From Prostheceraeus crozeri (Eukaryota; Platyhelminthes; Polycladida; Euryleptidae): a DNA stretch of 64,000 nucleotides. Below the pieces are notes generated by a model that saw only the letters and a list, made by a program, of their open reading frames with translations, was not told the origin of the DNA and ran no database searches. Where the stretch lies: positions 287,112-351,111 of the forward strand of contig CAJQUW010002206.1 in assembly GCA_907163375.1 (NCBI GenBank), read 5' to 3'. The position numbers and the translations under genes were made by a program. This document shows, piece after piece, positions 23,498 through 35,489 of this stretch; positions within the stretch are counted from its first letter, which is position 1, and every line of letters starts with the position of its first letter.

Positions 23498-24580
23498 CAA
23501 TTAGCCAAATAGCGACTTAAAGATGAAAAGAACCGCAGAAATTATATCAAAGAACGAGTAAAATTAGAAAGATCGATGTCCCAATTTTCTTGAATATTGT
23601 CTGCTGTCTCACAGAAAACCAAAACGATGTTGATAATTGTGTTATTAATAAATCGTTTGCGAATTTGATATTCTAAATTCTGCACTTGGTCGATATGATT
23701 TAATTGAGCACATTGCAATGCCCCTATGTTTTGAATGCTAGATGTAGGCACTTGTCAAGGATATTCAACGTAATTACAATCAAAATGACACATAGAGAAA
23801 ATGAAATAATGACGTAAACATACTTTGCAGCATGAAATTTCTCCATGAACTGCAAAGTATTAACCACAAGGACTGAAAAGTTTAATGCCCATGAGCTATG
23901 AGGGCTATGGTAATATCAACTTTTCAACACATGCATAGAAATAAAAAATTATTTCCTATGACATCATTTTTTTGTTTACGAGGATGATTTGATCGGAATC
24001 ATTGAGCGACTGACCATCGGCCATCGAAGTATGCTTAAATATTTTTTAAAACAATGGATGGGTCATTGTCCACACATGGACCTAAGTCACACCCGGCAGT
24101 GATGGGCTTATTTCTTCAAATGATCATGAATGAGATAAAAAAACTCAATTGCTTCACAGTTTGTTTCTTCTTTTCATCCAAGCGGAAAGGATAAGCCACA
24201 GACAAAGGCATCGGAGCAGCATTACTTAGTAGGCTTACACTTTGAATTTAAACTATCATGAGATCCTAGTTGATCGTGACTGCAAAACTTTCAAACACAA
24301 TTTTTCTTGAAAAACATGCAGGTAAAATTTTCTTATCCTGCAAATTTCACTAGCAATCTCAGTGATGCCTTAAACATTTGTTTAAACAAATACCTTAAGC
24401 ACCTCCTCTAAACAATTTTATAAAAGTCATCAGAATAGTTTCGAATTGAATTGGAAAGAGCGAATACTGAAAGATGTTGACTTTATTTTCGTCATTTATT
24501 ACAATTAATTTCTATTGACATCCGATAACTTTCTTCATGTATAAAAGGAAGGAAATTAACATTTGTAGTATAAAATTCGA
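23498..24580. other. Intergenic DNA, no gene seen
   Basis: No convincing coding sequence or repeat structure. Only short open frames without recognisable motifs. Confidence 0.4.
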
Positions 24581-24778
24581 AATTCATACTGACGTCTATG
24601 CACAAAAGTCTATGTCATGATGACATATAGGCTGAATATAAAAGGTCCCATCTAGTCAGGTTATCATTAAGATGCTATTGGTGCTATGCAACCCAATACT
24701 ACCTGTTTCATTACCCATTCTTCCTTCCATATATGTCACTGTGACATAGACTTTTGTACATAGACGTCGGGATGAATT
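24581..24778. repeat. MITE-like element with about 48-bp inverted ends
   Basis: AATTCATACTGACGTCTATG at the left is matched in reverse by the right end around GACGTCGGGATGAATT. Arms share ACAAAAGTCTATGTCA and its complement. About 100 bp of loop. No obvious target duplication. Confidence 0.75.
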
Positions 24779-24795
24779 TTTTCTGGACCCTTTAA

Positions 24796-25165
24796 TTCGC
24801 AAGCAGTTTCCTATAGATATTTTGACCCACTCGTTTCAAGTATAATAGCTAGAAAATCATACGACTAGCCCTTTTCAAGAAAATGACGGAAATTCGAAGA
24901 ACGTATCAAACTACATCGAAAGTTGTTGACGAAATAACCGCGACTTTTTTTAATCTAGTCCCAGAATGCAGTTTCGGTTTCATGTCCGCCATTTTGAATC
25001 TCTGTCATTTTCTTGAAAAGGGCTAGTCGTATGATTTCCTAGAAATTATTTTTGAAAAGAACGGGTCAAACTATATAGGAAACTGCTTGCGATATAGATA
25101 GGAATTTTTTTAATCCACTCCCAGAATGCAGTTTCGGTTTTTCTGTCCGCCATTTTGAATTTTCG
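24796..25165. repeat. Inverted repeat overlapped by a direct repeat
   Basis: Arms 24,796-24,887 and 25,003-25,093 are inverted (ATTCGCAAGCAGTTTCCTAT against its complement; GACTAGCCCTTTTC against GAAAAGGGCTAGTC). In addition a block of about 90 bp containing CCCAGAATGCAGTTTCGG and TCCGCCATTTTGAAT occurs at 24,945-25,040 and again at 25,105-25,195 in direct orientation. A composite built by fold-back plus tandem duplication. Confidence 0.7.
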
Positions 25166-25974
25166 TGATTTTCTCGAAAAGGGCTGGTTGCATGATTTTC
25201 GAAATTTTCATACAAAAATGCATCAGAAATTGTTGATAAATATAATTGGTAATTTTCACAATGAAACCGCCTCTCCTGGTACACCGTAACATGTCTGCGG
25301 ATCTGCTTTGGCCGTGATGCTCGATGCTTCCTAATGCTGTGCTTGCACGATGAATTGATGACCAATGATAGCGGTCCGCTGCAGTCACTGACAGTCACGT
25401 GATTAGGAAAGCCGAGTTTAGTTGGAGGCAATTGCTTTTAAGTAAAAGCAGGCTATTATTCATATGAAGATAAGAAAATGCTTTCACTGTACATGTACGG
25501 TAGGTGTTTGTTTCGGCAATTCCGTGAGGCGCATGACTTTTCTTCAAGCAAGTGCTACCAAGTATTTGCTAATTTTGGTACTTCTATTCTTCCCCCCTCC
25601 GACATTTTCCAATGTTTCCAAATTCATCGAACTTCGTCAAACTGGGATTGGTCCCTTGGATACTCAGAGAATACAAGGTACAGCTGTGATCATGAACTGC
25701 GTGTGATTGTTGTCTACAGTGCACCTACAGTGAACGGCAAAGCAAGTGCTAGGAATTTTCTACAAACCAGAGGAATTTTACACACTCAACGCTTTTGCGA
25801 CGGTAGTGAGACTGCACTTAGGAGAATGAGAAGATTGCCAACGATGCAACACTCGAGGGTGTCAACGACAAAAATGTGGGGGTGGAAGGAATAGAAGTAC
25901 CCTAATTTTTATTCATGCGGCCTATTATCAGCGCGGCATGCTCGACTGCTGAGGAAGACAATATTTCTCGGGGG
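25166..25974 (+). other. Unrecognised open frame, otherwise empty
   Basis: A plus-strand open frame at 25,478-25,894 (about 138 codons) has mixed composition with several Cys and Arg but no motif I recognise, no clear splice context and no repeats. It may be a chance frame. The rest of the stretch shows nothing. Confidence 0.2.
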
Positions 25975-26727
25975 CAGTGGCGGCCCGTCCATATGGGCGC
26001 CTGGGGCGCAGCCCTCCATTAGATAATACACCAAAATTAACATAAATTATCATCAAGTTAAATGAACGCTAACTGAACGGTCAATGTGCAAGTATTGCAG
26101 ACTGCAGTCAAAACGCATTCGGTCACTATTCATTGGTGTCTCTCGTGTAGATTCGATTGAAATTCAATCAGATTATTTTTCTCAAGAAAGACTTTATTTC
26201 AGCATTTCATATACAGAAAAAATCGTATTAAGAAGTATTGACTCACCAAGGTTATGAATAATCAGGAATCACGTTAACGTTTTACAAAACCTTGTCTGTA
26301 ACCTTCCGAATTTCAAATGAAAAAGTTGCTCAATAGTCTTGACATATTTTTGCCTTGAAAGCCGATTTAGCTTTAAAAAATTGTGAATAATTTGAAATTA
26401 AATTGGATGAAAGAACTTTATAAGGATTTTTTTTATTTCAATTTCCTGTTGCGAATTCAAACATATTTTCTATTTTTGCTTGATTGAGAGTCCTTATTAT
26501 AAAAATAATTCTTTATTATTAAGGCAAATAATTAGTTAGCAAATGGAACAATTCAATTTTGCCATGTCATAATTAGACAGTTTCATATAAGTCTAAGCTT
26601 ACATGAATAACTAATAGTAATTGTAGTATGTATAGTTAGCTGCAACTGAGACCACATTAGCTTATGAGCTTAAATAATGAAGTTTGGACTGCGCCCCACT
26701 TCAGCTGAACTGCACGAGCCGCCACTG
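25975..26727. mobile_element. Non-autonomous hAT element with GGCGGC-type ends
   Basis: Left end CAGTGGCGGCCCGTCC with GGGCGCCTGGGGCGC just inside, right end GCACGAGCCGCCACTG with GCGCCCC inside. Flanked by CTCGGGGG (25,967-25,974) and CTCGGGGC (26,728-26,735), an 8-bp target duplication with one mismatch. The interior is AT-rich without coding capacity. Ends of this type are familiar from hAT non-autonomous elements of invertebrates. Confidence 0.85.
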
Positions 26728-26735
26728 CTCGGGGC

Positions 26736-27801
26736 ATTCCTCTGTGATTGACTTAGTCAGATATTTTAATGTTGGATTTAAGTAATTTTGGAAAGTGACA
26801 GTGTATTGACTCAGTGTTTTGCAATCTGAATAGTAATATAAAATTAACATGGAATTTTGAAGGCAATGATGAAGGACATTTAAGGATGCGCAAGCGCCTG
26901 AAAATGTCCTACACTGTTGCCCCAAAAAATCTATGTTAATAATATTGTGCGCAATTGACATGGACTGGATTTCTAAAACATCCTTCACATGCATTGATGC
27001 AGATACCATCATTACGCGATACATTGTTACTGAGTAACTATGGTTGTCAGCAGATATTTCAGCGGACATTTTTATATCAAATTCGTTTATATATCTCCAA
27101 TTCCAAATTAGACGGCCTTAATTGCATGATTAAGGCCGTCTCATTTTCTATGTAATACAATTGAAGTAGGAGCACTTCACCGTAATCTTCGCATTCTCTG
27201 TAAAAATGGCATTGAGGTGATTCCTATGGTTGACAATTTGGACTCGTAGATATCTCAAGCTTGACATACTTTAATCATAGACTTCTATGCTTTTAATGTT
27301 CTGAGCTGCATGTGCTATGTAGTAAATTATCATAGACTTGAGTGTTTTACAGATCAAAATCTTGGATTTTTGATGCCATAGATTTTAGGATCATGTAACA
27401 ATGTATGGCTGCTGTCTCTATTTTCTGAACTGCAATGTCTTTGTAGGCCGAAGGCGCGTAGCGCCTGAGGACAATGACATTGCAGTTCAGAAAATAGAGA
27501 TGGCTGCGATATTGTAATAACTATTACTTAGCTATGCTATACCTCCATGATATTTCTTAAATCAACATTCCTTAAGAATTCACCCATGATATCATGAGTT
27601 CGCGGACTCGGATTTCTACACTTTCTTGCCCTTCTGTGTTCATAGAATACCTATTTTCCTTAATTGTTTTGAAATTCAAAAAAGTGGACTGCAATGCTCT
27701 TACGATTTGAATGATTACTTCTACGGCTGGTATTAAGGAGCTATTATGACTACCGAAAAAATTAGCGCAGGCATGGTAGATTTTTCAATGTTGAAGCAAG
27801 G
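26736..27801. other. Gene-free stretch with two hairpins
   Basis: Contains a perfect 12-bp-stem hairpin at 27,110-27,141 (GACGGCCTTAAT/ATTAAGGCCGTC) and a 25-bp-stem hairpin at 27,414-27,500 (CTCTATTTTCTGAACTGCAA and its complement) with the loop holding GGCGCGTAGCGCC. No coding sequence recognised before the Crypton begins. Confidence 0.6.
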
Positions 27802-29013
27802 ATGTGTTTCAGGACTATCAACAGTGTCGACTGCTTATTTGACTCCATCAATGATAATGACAAGCTTAGCTCTGATGAACAATCACTGTCATCTCAAATG
27901 CAAGCACAAAAACAAGAGGAAATGAGTAAGTTCGAGAGAAGCCATAGATCTGAATCTTCAGTAATTCAAGAAAGAGTTCATGTCAAAAAGTTTGAAGAAT
28001 TTCTTCAATTGAAGAATTTAGACTGTGATTTTAAAGCTATCTCAGCTAGTGACTTAAATTTCAGATTGAGATATTTTTACAGTCAATTAAAAAAGAACAA
28101 CGGAGAATGTTATTCTGGCTCTTCTCTACTATGCATTAGAGCAGCTTTGCATCGACATTTCTCAACATCTCCTCTCAACAGAGAATTCAATATAATGCAA
28201 AACAAAGAATTCGTGTCCTCCAATAACATGCTAAAGTCGAAAATTTCAGAATGGCTGAAATCAGGAAAGAGGACAAATCATTTTCCTCATATAGAAGAAA
28301 CTGACCAGCAAAAACTTTCCTTGTATTTTGATCAAAGCACGCCAACCATTTTACAGCAAGAAATCTGGTACAATATAATGTATTACTTCGGTAATCGAGG
28401 ACGTGAAGGTATCCGGGACTTGACTGTTGAAAACGACTTGACGACTTGACAACATTCACCAAAAGAATGTTAAACCTTCCTGCAGCAAGAAAGACTTCGA
28501 TAACTGTAAGCAATCAAGAATGTACACCAACAAACGGGAGCCAAGCATTTGTCCAGTGAGAAAATTTCGACTTTATCTATCAAAAATTCCTAGTGGATGC
28601 AAAAATCTTTTTCCAAAACCGAAAAAGTCGGTAAGGTCGACTGGTATCAATCAAAGCAAGTGATAGGAAAAACTCTTTTAGGAACAATGATGAAAACGAT
28701 CTCCAAGGATGCCAAACTTTCAAAAGAATATACGAATCACTGTATTCGCCCGACTGTCGTTACAAATCTACGAGAAGATGGGTTTGATCGTGTTGAAGTG
28801 TGTGCCATTACAGGGCACAACTGCGAGAAATCAATTGATCGATATGACAAAATGTGCAAGGAAAGGACATTGCAAAGAATGTCAAATTCTTTGGGAAACC
28901 GGAAGAGAAAATTTGAAAATGTGTCGGTAGAAACAAACTGCTTTAATTCGTCTAACAAATCTGGCAATGGGCTATCGTTTTTTAATTGCCAATTCAATAA
29001 TTGTTCGTTCTGA
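27802..29013 (+). pseudogene. Crypton tyrosine recombinase (DUF3504-like), broken
   Basis: The N-terminal open frame (27,802-28,449) shows SDLNFRLRYFYSQLKKNNGE, SGSSLLCIRAALHRHF, SNNMLKSKISEWLKSGK and MYYFGNRGREGIRDLTVE. A middle piece reads MYTNKREPSICPVRKF and YLSKIPSGCKNLFPKPKKS in another frame. The C-terminal frame (28,597-29,013) shows YTNHCIRPTVVTNLREDGF and ITGHNCEKSIDRYDKMC. This order, with Arg in CIR, the TGH box and the RY tyrosine, matches CryptonA elements and their domesticated relatives (KIAA1958, ZMYM2/3/4, QRICH1). Frame changes near 28,440 and 28,625 break it, and part of the segment between is shortened. Cryptons move as circles by recombinase action. Possible termini: the direct repeat GGACTGCAAT at 27,686 and 29,171. 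Confidence 0.85.
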
Positions 29014-29107
29014 GAGAACATTGCACTGAATAATTTCTTGTGCAAGCATGACTAATTTGTGATTATTACGATAATATTTTGATATTTTTCAGTAGTTTTT
29101 ATTTAAA

Positions 29108-29283
29108 AATTCGTACTGCAATACCGCATTGCAGTACGAATTGCATTGGTTTAATGTATAGTAAAAAATAGGACTGCAATATGACTAATAGTTATTACAA
29201 TGCATATTACCTTTTAAATGATCAGCCTAAATCGTTTGGCACTACTCGCCGACGATTTAGGCTGTCATTTGAAAAGTAATATA
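29108..29283. repeat. Two hairpins downstream of the Crypton
   Basis: AATTCGTACTGCAAT and its exact complement form a 15-bp stem at 29,108-29,142. A second inverted pair of about 31 bp (29,205-29,235 and 29,252-29,283; core CAGCCTAAATCGT/ACGATTTAGGCTG) follows. Between them lies GGACTGCAAT at 29,171. Confidence 0.7.
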
Positions 29284-30183
29284 TCATCATTGTTGCCTTC
29301 TTCTTTTACATTGTACCATGGCTAAATAACGCACAATAACGGGTCAACATGCATTGTGTCGCAATCAATTTCGATGTAAAATAACCAAAGTTTGCATTTA
29401 TTTTAGAATAGTCTCATTTCCTTTGTATTCCATTCCCATTCGCTATACCAATGACGAATTTGCATTTGATATGTCATATTTAGATTAACAAGTGTTCACA
29501 TTTGACTCCCAAAACAGTAACAAGCTGACCAAATTGGTAATACCATGATTACATCGACTATCACTTTTATAGTAGAAGATGCTGTGAGTGAGTGATTAAC
29601 TGTCGTATTTTTGGACTACCGACAGAAACGAAAATGGGGGCTACGTCGTGAAACTTCCATCACCAACACTCTGTCCTTACATAGTGCCCAGAGTTCTGGC
29701 GAGTTATATCGCGGGTTAAATCTGGCACGAACTTGATCAGACGGCAGCAAACGGTTATCCAAGTCACAGTCTTAGAAATTGTTTGGGAAATACGAAGCAG
29801 AGAAGAGAGAGAGAGAGAGAGACGGGGGACAGATGAGAATGCGAATATAGCTTATTTAACTCTGTCCTTTATGTCAAACAAGTCGGGCAAATCCGAACGT
29901 TAACGCGAAAATGCAAACTGAATAAGCATCTACTCGCTAGTCTTAAATCAAGAAATTTACTGTCAAACCGTCAATCAAAGAGAAAAAGAGAAAAATATCT
30001 TTTAACAGGATTATCTTATTAAGAATAGAGATTGAAATACCTCTATGCCGTGCTTTGTAATATATGTTACAAAACATGTTACGGGTCCTCAACGAACATC
30101 ATTGTATCTCAATCATTTATCAAAGAATCTAATTGTACATTTTTCGAGGATTGTGGAATTGAAAGATGTGCTTACTGAATAGA
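29284..30183. other. Intergenic DNA with a short (GA)n run
   Basis: No gene recognised. A simple GAGAGAGAGAGAGAG tract sits at about 29,805-29,822. Confidence 0.4.
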
Positions 30184-30191
30184 CTGCGAAC

Positions 30192-30895
30192 AAGGGATGC
30201 GGAGTCGGAGTCCTATCAAATGATAGGACTCCGGACTCCGGCCTATAACCAGACCCGAAATATAATACAAACAAATTATTTATTCTCGTGCATATAGCTG
30301 TCACTGTCTTGATGTCAACTTTCTCAGTCAAACAAAAGTAAAGAGATAGCAGTGCATGCAAAGCTTGTAATAGTTAAGGGAATGAACCTTGATAGTGAAA
30401 AAAGAATTGTCTTGTTACTCGCTGATTTAGTAGAGAAGACAAGCTCTCAGCCTCGATCACACCTACGCGACAAAGGTCACATCGGAGACAAAAGTAAAAT
30501 ACTAGTTTGTTTGAGAACACCTCCTACCCTCACGTTAATCTTGTGTGATAGCTCCTCTAAAGCGCATATTAAAATCGAAAGTGTAATCATTTTTTTTTGG
30601 AGAAGGATGGGGATTTTCCTGCCTGATAGAGATTGGAGAAAAACCGTGTAAAGCACACATCAAGAAGATGGAAGGAGCCGAGTCGTATGCATCCAACTGA
30701 AAGCGACATTTGATAAACTTTCATCGAAAATGATTGATAGTTGATACGGCAATGATCACTAAAAATAGGTTCAGGTAAGCTTATAATGATCAATTATAGG
30801 TTACCGGTTAATTTTTCAAAAAACTGGTCTTTTTTTCCTTGCCATCCGGAGTCGGAGTCGAAGTCCTATCAAAATAATAGGACTCCGCATCCCTG
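30192..30895. mobile_element. Non-autonomous hAT element, family H1, copy 2
   Basis: Same family as 22.8 kb. Left end AAGGGATGCGGAGTC (first base changed), right end GACTCCGCATCCCTG. Perfect 8-bp target duplication CTGCGAAC at 30,184-30,191 and 30,896-30,903. About 704 bp, no coding capacity. Confidence 0.92.
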
Positions 30896-30903
30896 CTGCG
30901 AAC

Positions 30904-31615
30904 TATGTAGGCCTGCATCCTTTTACATTGATGAGACGAACAGTACATTCGATAAATAATTCATCACTTGCTAACCAGCAGTTTAGCTCACAACTGAGTA
31001 TTTTTCTATCATAGTTATCAGCACAAAGCACATAGCTGGGCTCTATGATTTTTACCTTCATATTCAAAAGTCAGATAATTCACAGTTTTCAATTCAGCTA
31101 TGGTAGCAGTCAAACCAATATGTAATTTTGTTCAATTGTGTTCAATTTAATAATTATGACATTGGCGTATGAATGACAGAAATTAACAAAACCAAAACAC
31201 GATGAAACGCTAGGCCTAATTGAGCTCTTAACCACACACCATTGAGATTGTCAAAGAGCTTGTGGAAAGTTGTTGGGTAATATGTCAGAACCAATTAAAA
31301 TTTTGTACATCAACATGTGCTATGAATAACGGAGGTTTAGAATAGGAGAAATTTCAATGAGGAACAGAGTTGCAGAATCATGTTCAAATTTACAGGAAAT
31401 TCGGATGAAGTAATCAATAACGGAACCTGCACATATAATCACGGTAAACTAATGGAGCCATATTGAGAAGCAAGACTGCCACAAAATTGTTTAATTGTAT
31501 TTTAAAATTGACTCTTGCAAAATTTGCTTTTGGAAGCCATCCTGTGTGGTCGATGTAACAGACATTCCCAACAATTCAGAGGAATGTAATATGCTTTTTA
31601 AACGAGCAATCCGAA
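30904..31615. other. Intergenic DNA, no gene seen
   Basis: AT-rich; nothing beyond short open frames. Confidence 0.4.
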
Positions 31616-31623
31616 GTAATAAC

Positions 31624-31992
31624 CAGGGACACGAATTTTCTGCGGTAGAAAACTCGAAATTCCGCGGTATTCCGCGGTAATAAAAATACTGCTATTTGCG
31701 CAACGTCAAGAAAAAAGTTAAGACGATTTTTTCTTTTCTTCTCCAATTAAAAAATAAAAATGGCAACAATCATTACTATAGCATATAATTCGATACGGAA
31801 ACAGGTACTTGCATGACAAGATATTTACAAAAAGGATAACACAAATGCAACAGAAAAATTCATTAAATGCAACGAAATTAAAATAAAATTGACTTACGTA
31901 TTGAAATAAATGAAATATTTGAAATAATTCTAACGTATTGAAGCAATCGGCATGATGCATATTCCTCGGCCCGCGGAAAATTCGTGTCCCTG
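31624..31992. mobile_element. Small hAT-type MITE, 369 bp
   Basis: Inverted ends CAGGGACACGAATTTTCTGC and GCGGAAAATTCGTGTCCCTG (about 23 bp, one mismatch), flanked by the exact 8-bp direct repeat GTAATAAC (31,616-31,623 and 31,993-32,000). A CCGCGG-rich patch lies just inside each end. No transposase. Confidence 0.92.
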
Positions 31993-32000
31993 GTAATAAC

Positions 32001-32780
32001 CCATCAAAGATAATCAGAACAGTAACGCAAATCATCGAATAAAGTTAAATAAACTGGACAATTCAGTACAAGTCCGAGAAGCCAGATACCTGGTTCTGCT
32101 ATTGGTTGGTCGATGAAGAGTGAAAAAGAGGTAAGCAAATGCAAACCAAATGGAGCAAGAATATGCTTTATATCGTGATATCAACGCATTAGTCATAATC
32201 GAAGCAAATGTTAGTAAGGAAGCATAATCGTTTAGTCATGCTCTATTATGGTATACGTGTATATCAGCTTTTCTAAAAAAGTGAATTGAATCACTAATGA
32301 TATTGCCAGACAACATACTCTAGCATCAATGGTGAAAATAACTGAATTTCAGTTATTTTCACACTTTCATAGTAAAACTATGAAATTAAAGAGATTTATT
32401 CTTTCAATGACTAATAACTATGGTACAATTATTCCAAATTCCCACAATCAGGTCGTTATATAGCGCCATAATTACCCTGATATATTACCTAGATTGTTTG
32501 CCTACTTTGCAGCAGCATGGTGACTAAGCGTAATAGAATTAGGAAAATCATCTCTGGATTTCTGCCCTCAGATTCCGACAGTTTTCTAATGGATTGCAAT
32601 CGATCATTTTGCTTTTGCTGCGGTAATGAATGTCTGTTAGTGCGCCCAAGGTCAACCATTTTGTTGAACGATGCCAACTTTGATCATTGTCATTCTTTGT
32701 ATGTACTAGGTACAGCTATAGTTGTTGAAAATAAGGGATTGGTCATATTCATGATTGTTTTTAGAGGAAATCCCCGAGCC
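32001..32780. other. Intergenic DNA, no gene recognised
   Basis: Overlapping short frames on both strands near 32,490-32,780 contain CFCCGNEC-like residues on the plus strand, but no known motif. I do not call a gene. Confidence 0.3.
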
Positions 32781-32970
32781 TGATGCCAATGCGAACCTTA
32801 CGATCTACTCTCGTGCGCAAACGCCCGCATCCTCCGAAGCAGTATGGGTGATCTATTCCTTCAACTGGTCTACGTTGGTCAGTCTGGAAGAACGTGGAGG
32901 ACAGACAGAAGGAGCATAAGCGTGCCATCAAGAATGTGGAGGTGGAGTATGGTGAACTGTCGTTTCATCA
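32781..32970 (+). mobile_element. Penelope-like GIY-YIG remnant
   Basis: Translation in changing frames gives LRSTLVRKRPHPPKQYG, then YVGQSGRTW, then KEHKRAIKNVEVEYGEL. The order, a basic linker, a Y(V/I)G core with Arg, then KEH, matches the GIY-YIG region of Penelope-like elements. Short, heavily decayed and without flanking element sequence that I can recognise. Confidence 0.6.
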
Positions 32971-34192
32971 TCGAAAAATGTTAATCAAAAATTTATGAGA
33001 TATCAAGATGCAGACTTCAAGATATCCGTGTCTAGAGTAATTATGAGAGATATCCATGTACAGAGGCAATTATGGAAATAATTAACCTCTTCTGAAATAT
33101 GTCTATAGCATGCATTATAACAGATAATGGATGATTTATTTCGGTTACATAGAACTTAATAACCGAAGACACAGCGGCCTTCGGTTAATAAGTTTTATAA
33201 TTACCTCAAAATGATCCATTATCTATTGCGCAAGTGTGACATCTGTTGTTATCCTTCATTGCATGAATTGATTGTGATCTTGGAAGCTTCATAGATTGTT
33301 TACAGCTATAGGACATGCCAAATCTACTCGGCCATTTCTCATGTCACTTCATGCCTATGGTGCATTTGGTTCGCATCCCCAAAGTATTATGTATGGGTGA
33401 TTCTCTCAAAACAATTATTTTAAAAGCAAATGTTAAATTTATATGAAACTGCAATCTCGACACAATTGAATCCCAAAACAAAAATGAACAGCCTTGAGAG
33501 TGCAGACGCATTTCGATTAGTTAACTTTTCAAGGCACTAAAATGAATGTTCATTGAAATCAAAGAGCACACAAATTCAAAATACACAGACACAGGATGAA
33601 TGATTAACTCAGGAGGAATTCAATGGTGGATGAAATATTTTAATAAAATGAGGGCCTCGCTCTGTAAACGAGTCATCTCAGGTGCTACAAGAAAAAATTG
33701 GCACGAAAACCATGTCATTGCCTTTGCCTTAATCAGCAAGATAACTGAGTTTTGATTCATTTAGCATAACTGAAGGAGAAGTCACCAATATTGAACAAGA
33801 GGGACATGGGATTGACCAGACAGTTGAAGTCGTTTGGCTATATCAGACGATAGTTGGTTTAGATATCAACATTATCTGCCACTGCTCTTAGATACAGTTA
33901 TTTTGAATTTTGAGCAATTTTCGTCAAATCTGACGAAATATGCATATGACTTGTAAAAGTAAACGTGAATTGACATGTATCCTATCGCTTTCGCATATAA
34001 ACTATTCAAAGTGTGCTTTGCACGTGCCTTCTTATATCAGCGTCGAATAAGTGACACTGAAATGCCAAACAAGATGAAGAAAAGTGCTTTCATGTTGCCA
34101 AGCATGCACGTCAATCCTTATGCGACGAAAGTGAAAAGAAAGAGCTATTTCCGATATTATTCCATGAAGAATTGATATCGCCACACACTGTT
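32971..34192. other. Intergenic DNA with one inverted repeat
   Basis: An interrupted hairpin at about 33,122-33,228 pairs AGATAATGGATGATTT with AAATGATCCATTATCT outside, and AACTTAATAACCGAAG with CTTCGGTTAATAAGTT inside. Nothing else recognised. Confidence 0.5.
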
Positions 34193-34386
34193 GGAAACAT
34201 TGAATACGCAGATTTGTGCGCAAAATTCGGCATCTGACCGTCAAGAGTTTGTCCATCCCCTTGACAGTCGCAGAAGGGAGGCGACTTTTCAAAACGTTGA
34301 AAAAATGTTGCTTTCCGATTGGGGGTTGGACAAACTCTTGACGGTCAGATCCCGAATTTTGTGCACCAATCTCCGTATTTCATGAT
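34193..34386. repeat. Fold-back element, about 195 bp
   Basis: Arms of about 65 bp: left CTGACCGTCAAGAGTTTGTC and right GACAAACTCTTGACGGTCAG are exact complements, and the match extends outward through CAAAATTCGG/CCGAATTTTG to the ends (GAATACGCAGATTTG against its near-complement). No clear target duplication. It lies 25 bp from a hAT element. Confidence 0.8.
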
Positions 34387-34411
34387 CATCAGAGAATGGG
34401 TGCAGTTGAAC

Positions 34412-35177
34412 CAGGGATGCGGAGTCAGAGTCGGAGTCCCGGAGTCCTATCATTTTTGCTGGAGTCAAAGTCGGAGTCCTATCAAATGATAGGACTCCGG
34501 ACTCCGGCCTACAACCACACCGGAAATATAATACAAACAAATTATTTATTCTCGTGCATTTAGTTGTCACTCTCTTGATGTCAACTTTCACCGTCAAACA
34601 AAAGTACAGAGGTAGCAGTGCATGCAAAGCTTGAAATAGTTGAGGGAATGACCCGTGATGGTGAAAAGGGATGGTCTTTTCACTCGGTGATTCAGTAGAG
34701 AAGACAAGCCTTCCTAGCCTCGCTCACACCTAGGCACCGAAGGTCACATCGGAGACAAAAATGAAATACTAGTTTGTTTGAGAGCATTACCTCTTACCCT
34801 CACTTTAAACGTGTGTGATCTCTCCTCCAAAGCGCATATCAAAATCAGAAGTGTACTCATATTTTTTGGAGAAGGATGGGGGATTTTCCTGCCTGGTAGA
34901 GACTGGAGAAAAACCGTGTGAAGCACACATCAAGAAGATTGGAGGAGCCTAGTCGTATGCATCCAACTGAAAGCGACATTTGATGAACTTTCATCGAAAA
35001 AGATTGATAATTGATACAGCAATGATCGATAAAAATAGGTTCAGGTAAGCCTATGATGATCAATTATAGGTTACCAGTTAATTTTTCAAAAAACTAGGCG
35101 TTATATATTGGCCACCCGGAGTCCTATCAACCCCCGGAGTCGGAGTCCTATCAAAATGATAGGACTCCGCATCCCTG
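34412..35177. mobile_element. Non-autonomous hAT element, family H1, copy 3
   Basis: Starts CAGGGATGCGGAGTCAGAG and ends GACTCCGCATCCCTG, with perfect 8-bp duplication AGTTGAAC at 34,404-34,411 and 35,178-35,185. Its left subterminal region has an extra GGAGTC/CTATCA segment relative to the other two copies, making it about 766 bp. Confidence 0.92.
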
Positions 35178-35485
35178 AGTTGAACTTATGTTGATGGTGG
35201 CTCTGTACCACAAGTTGCGCATCTAGAAAATGGCCGATGCCGGTGTGGAATATTGGCTGTTGGATATTGCTCTATTGAATTCATCTATCTACTACACACG
35301 CATTAGGTAAAGATCCGCGAAAAAATTACATATTGAGGTTGATGAAAAAACTATTGAAGAATTCAAGTATTCCACGAACTGACGTCTTGCTACCAGATAA
35401 TCCACGTAAATCATAATGTGCAACAGCAAAAACTCTACAGAATCCAGTGATATTCATAGAGTAAACATGTAGTCATAGAGTATAA
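35178..35485. other. Intergenic DNA, no feature seen
   Basis: No gene or structured repeat recognised between the hAT copy and the R1 repeat. Confidence 0.4.
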
Positions 35486-35489
35486 GTAT

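Noticed and set aside
25478-25894. 138-codon plus-strand frame as a gene
   Set aside because: No recognisable domain or splice context; a second frame overlaps it over much of its length.
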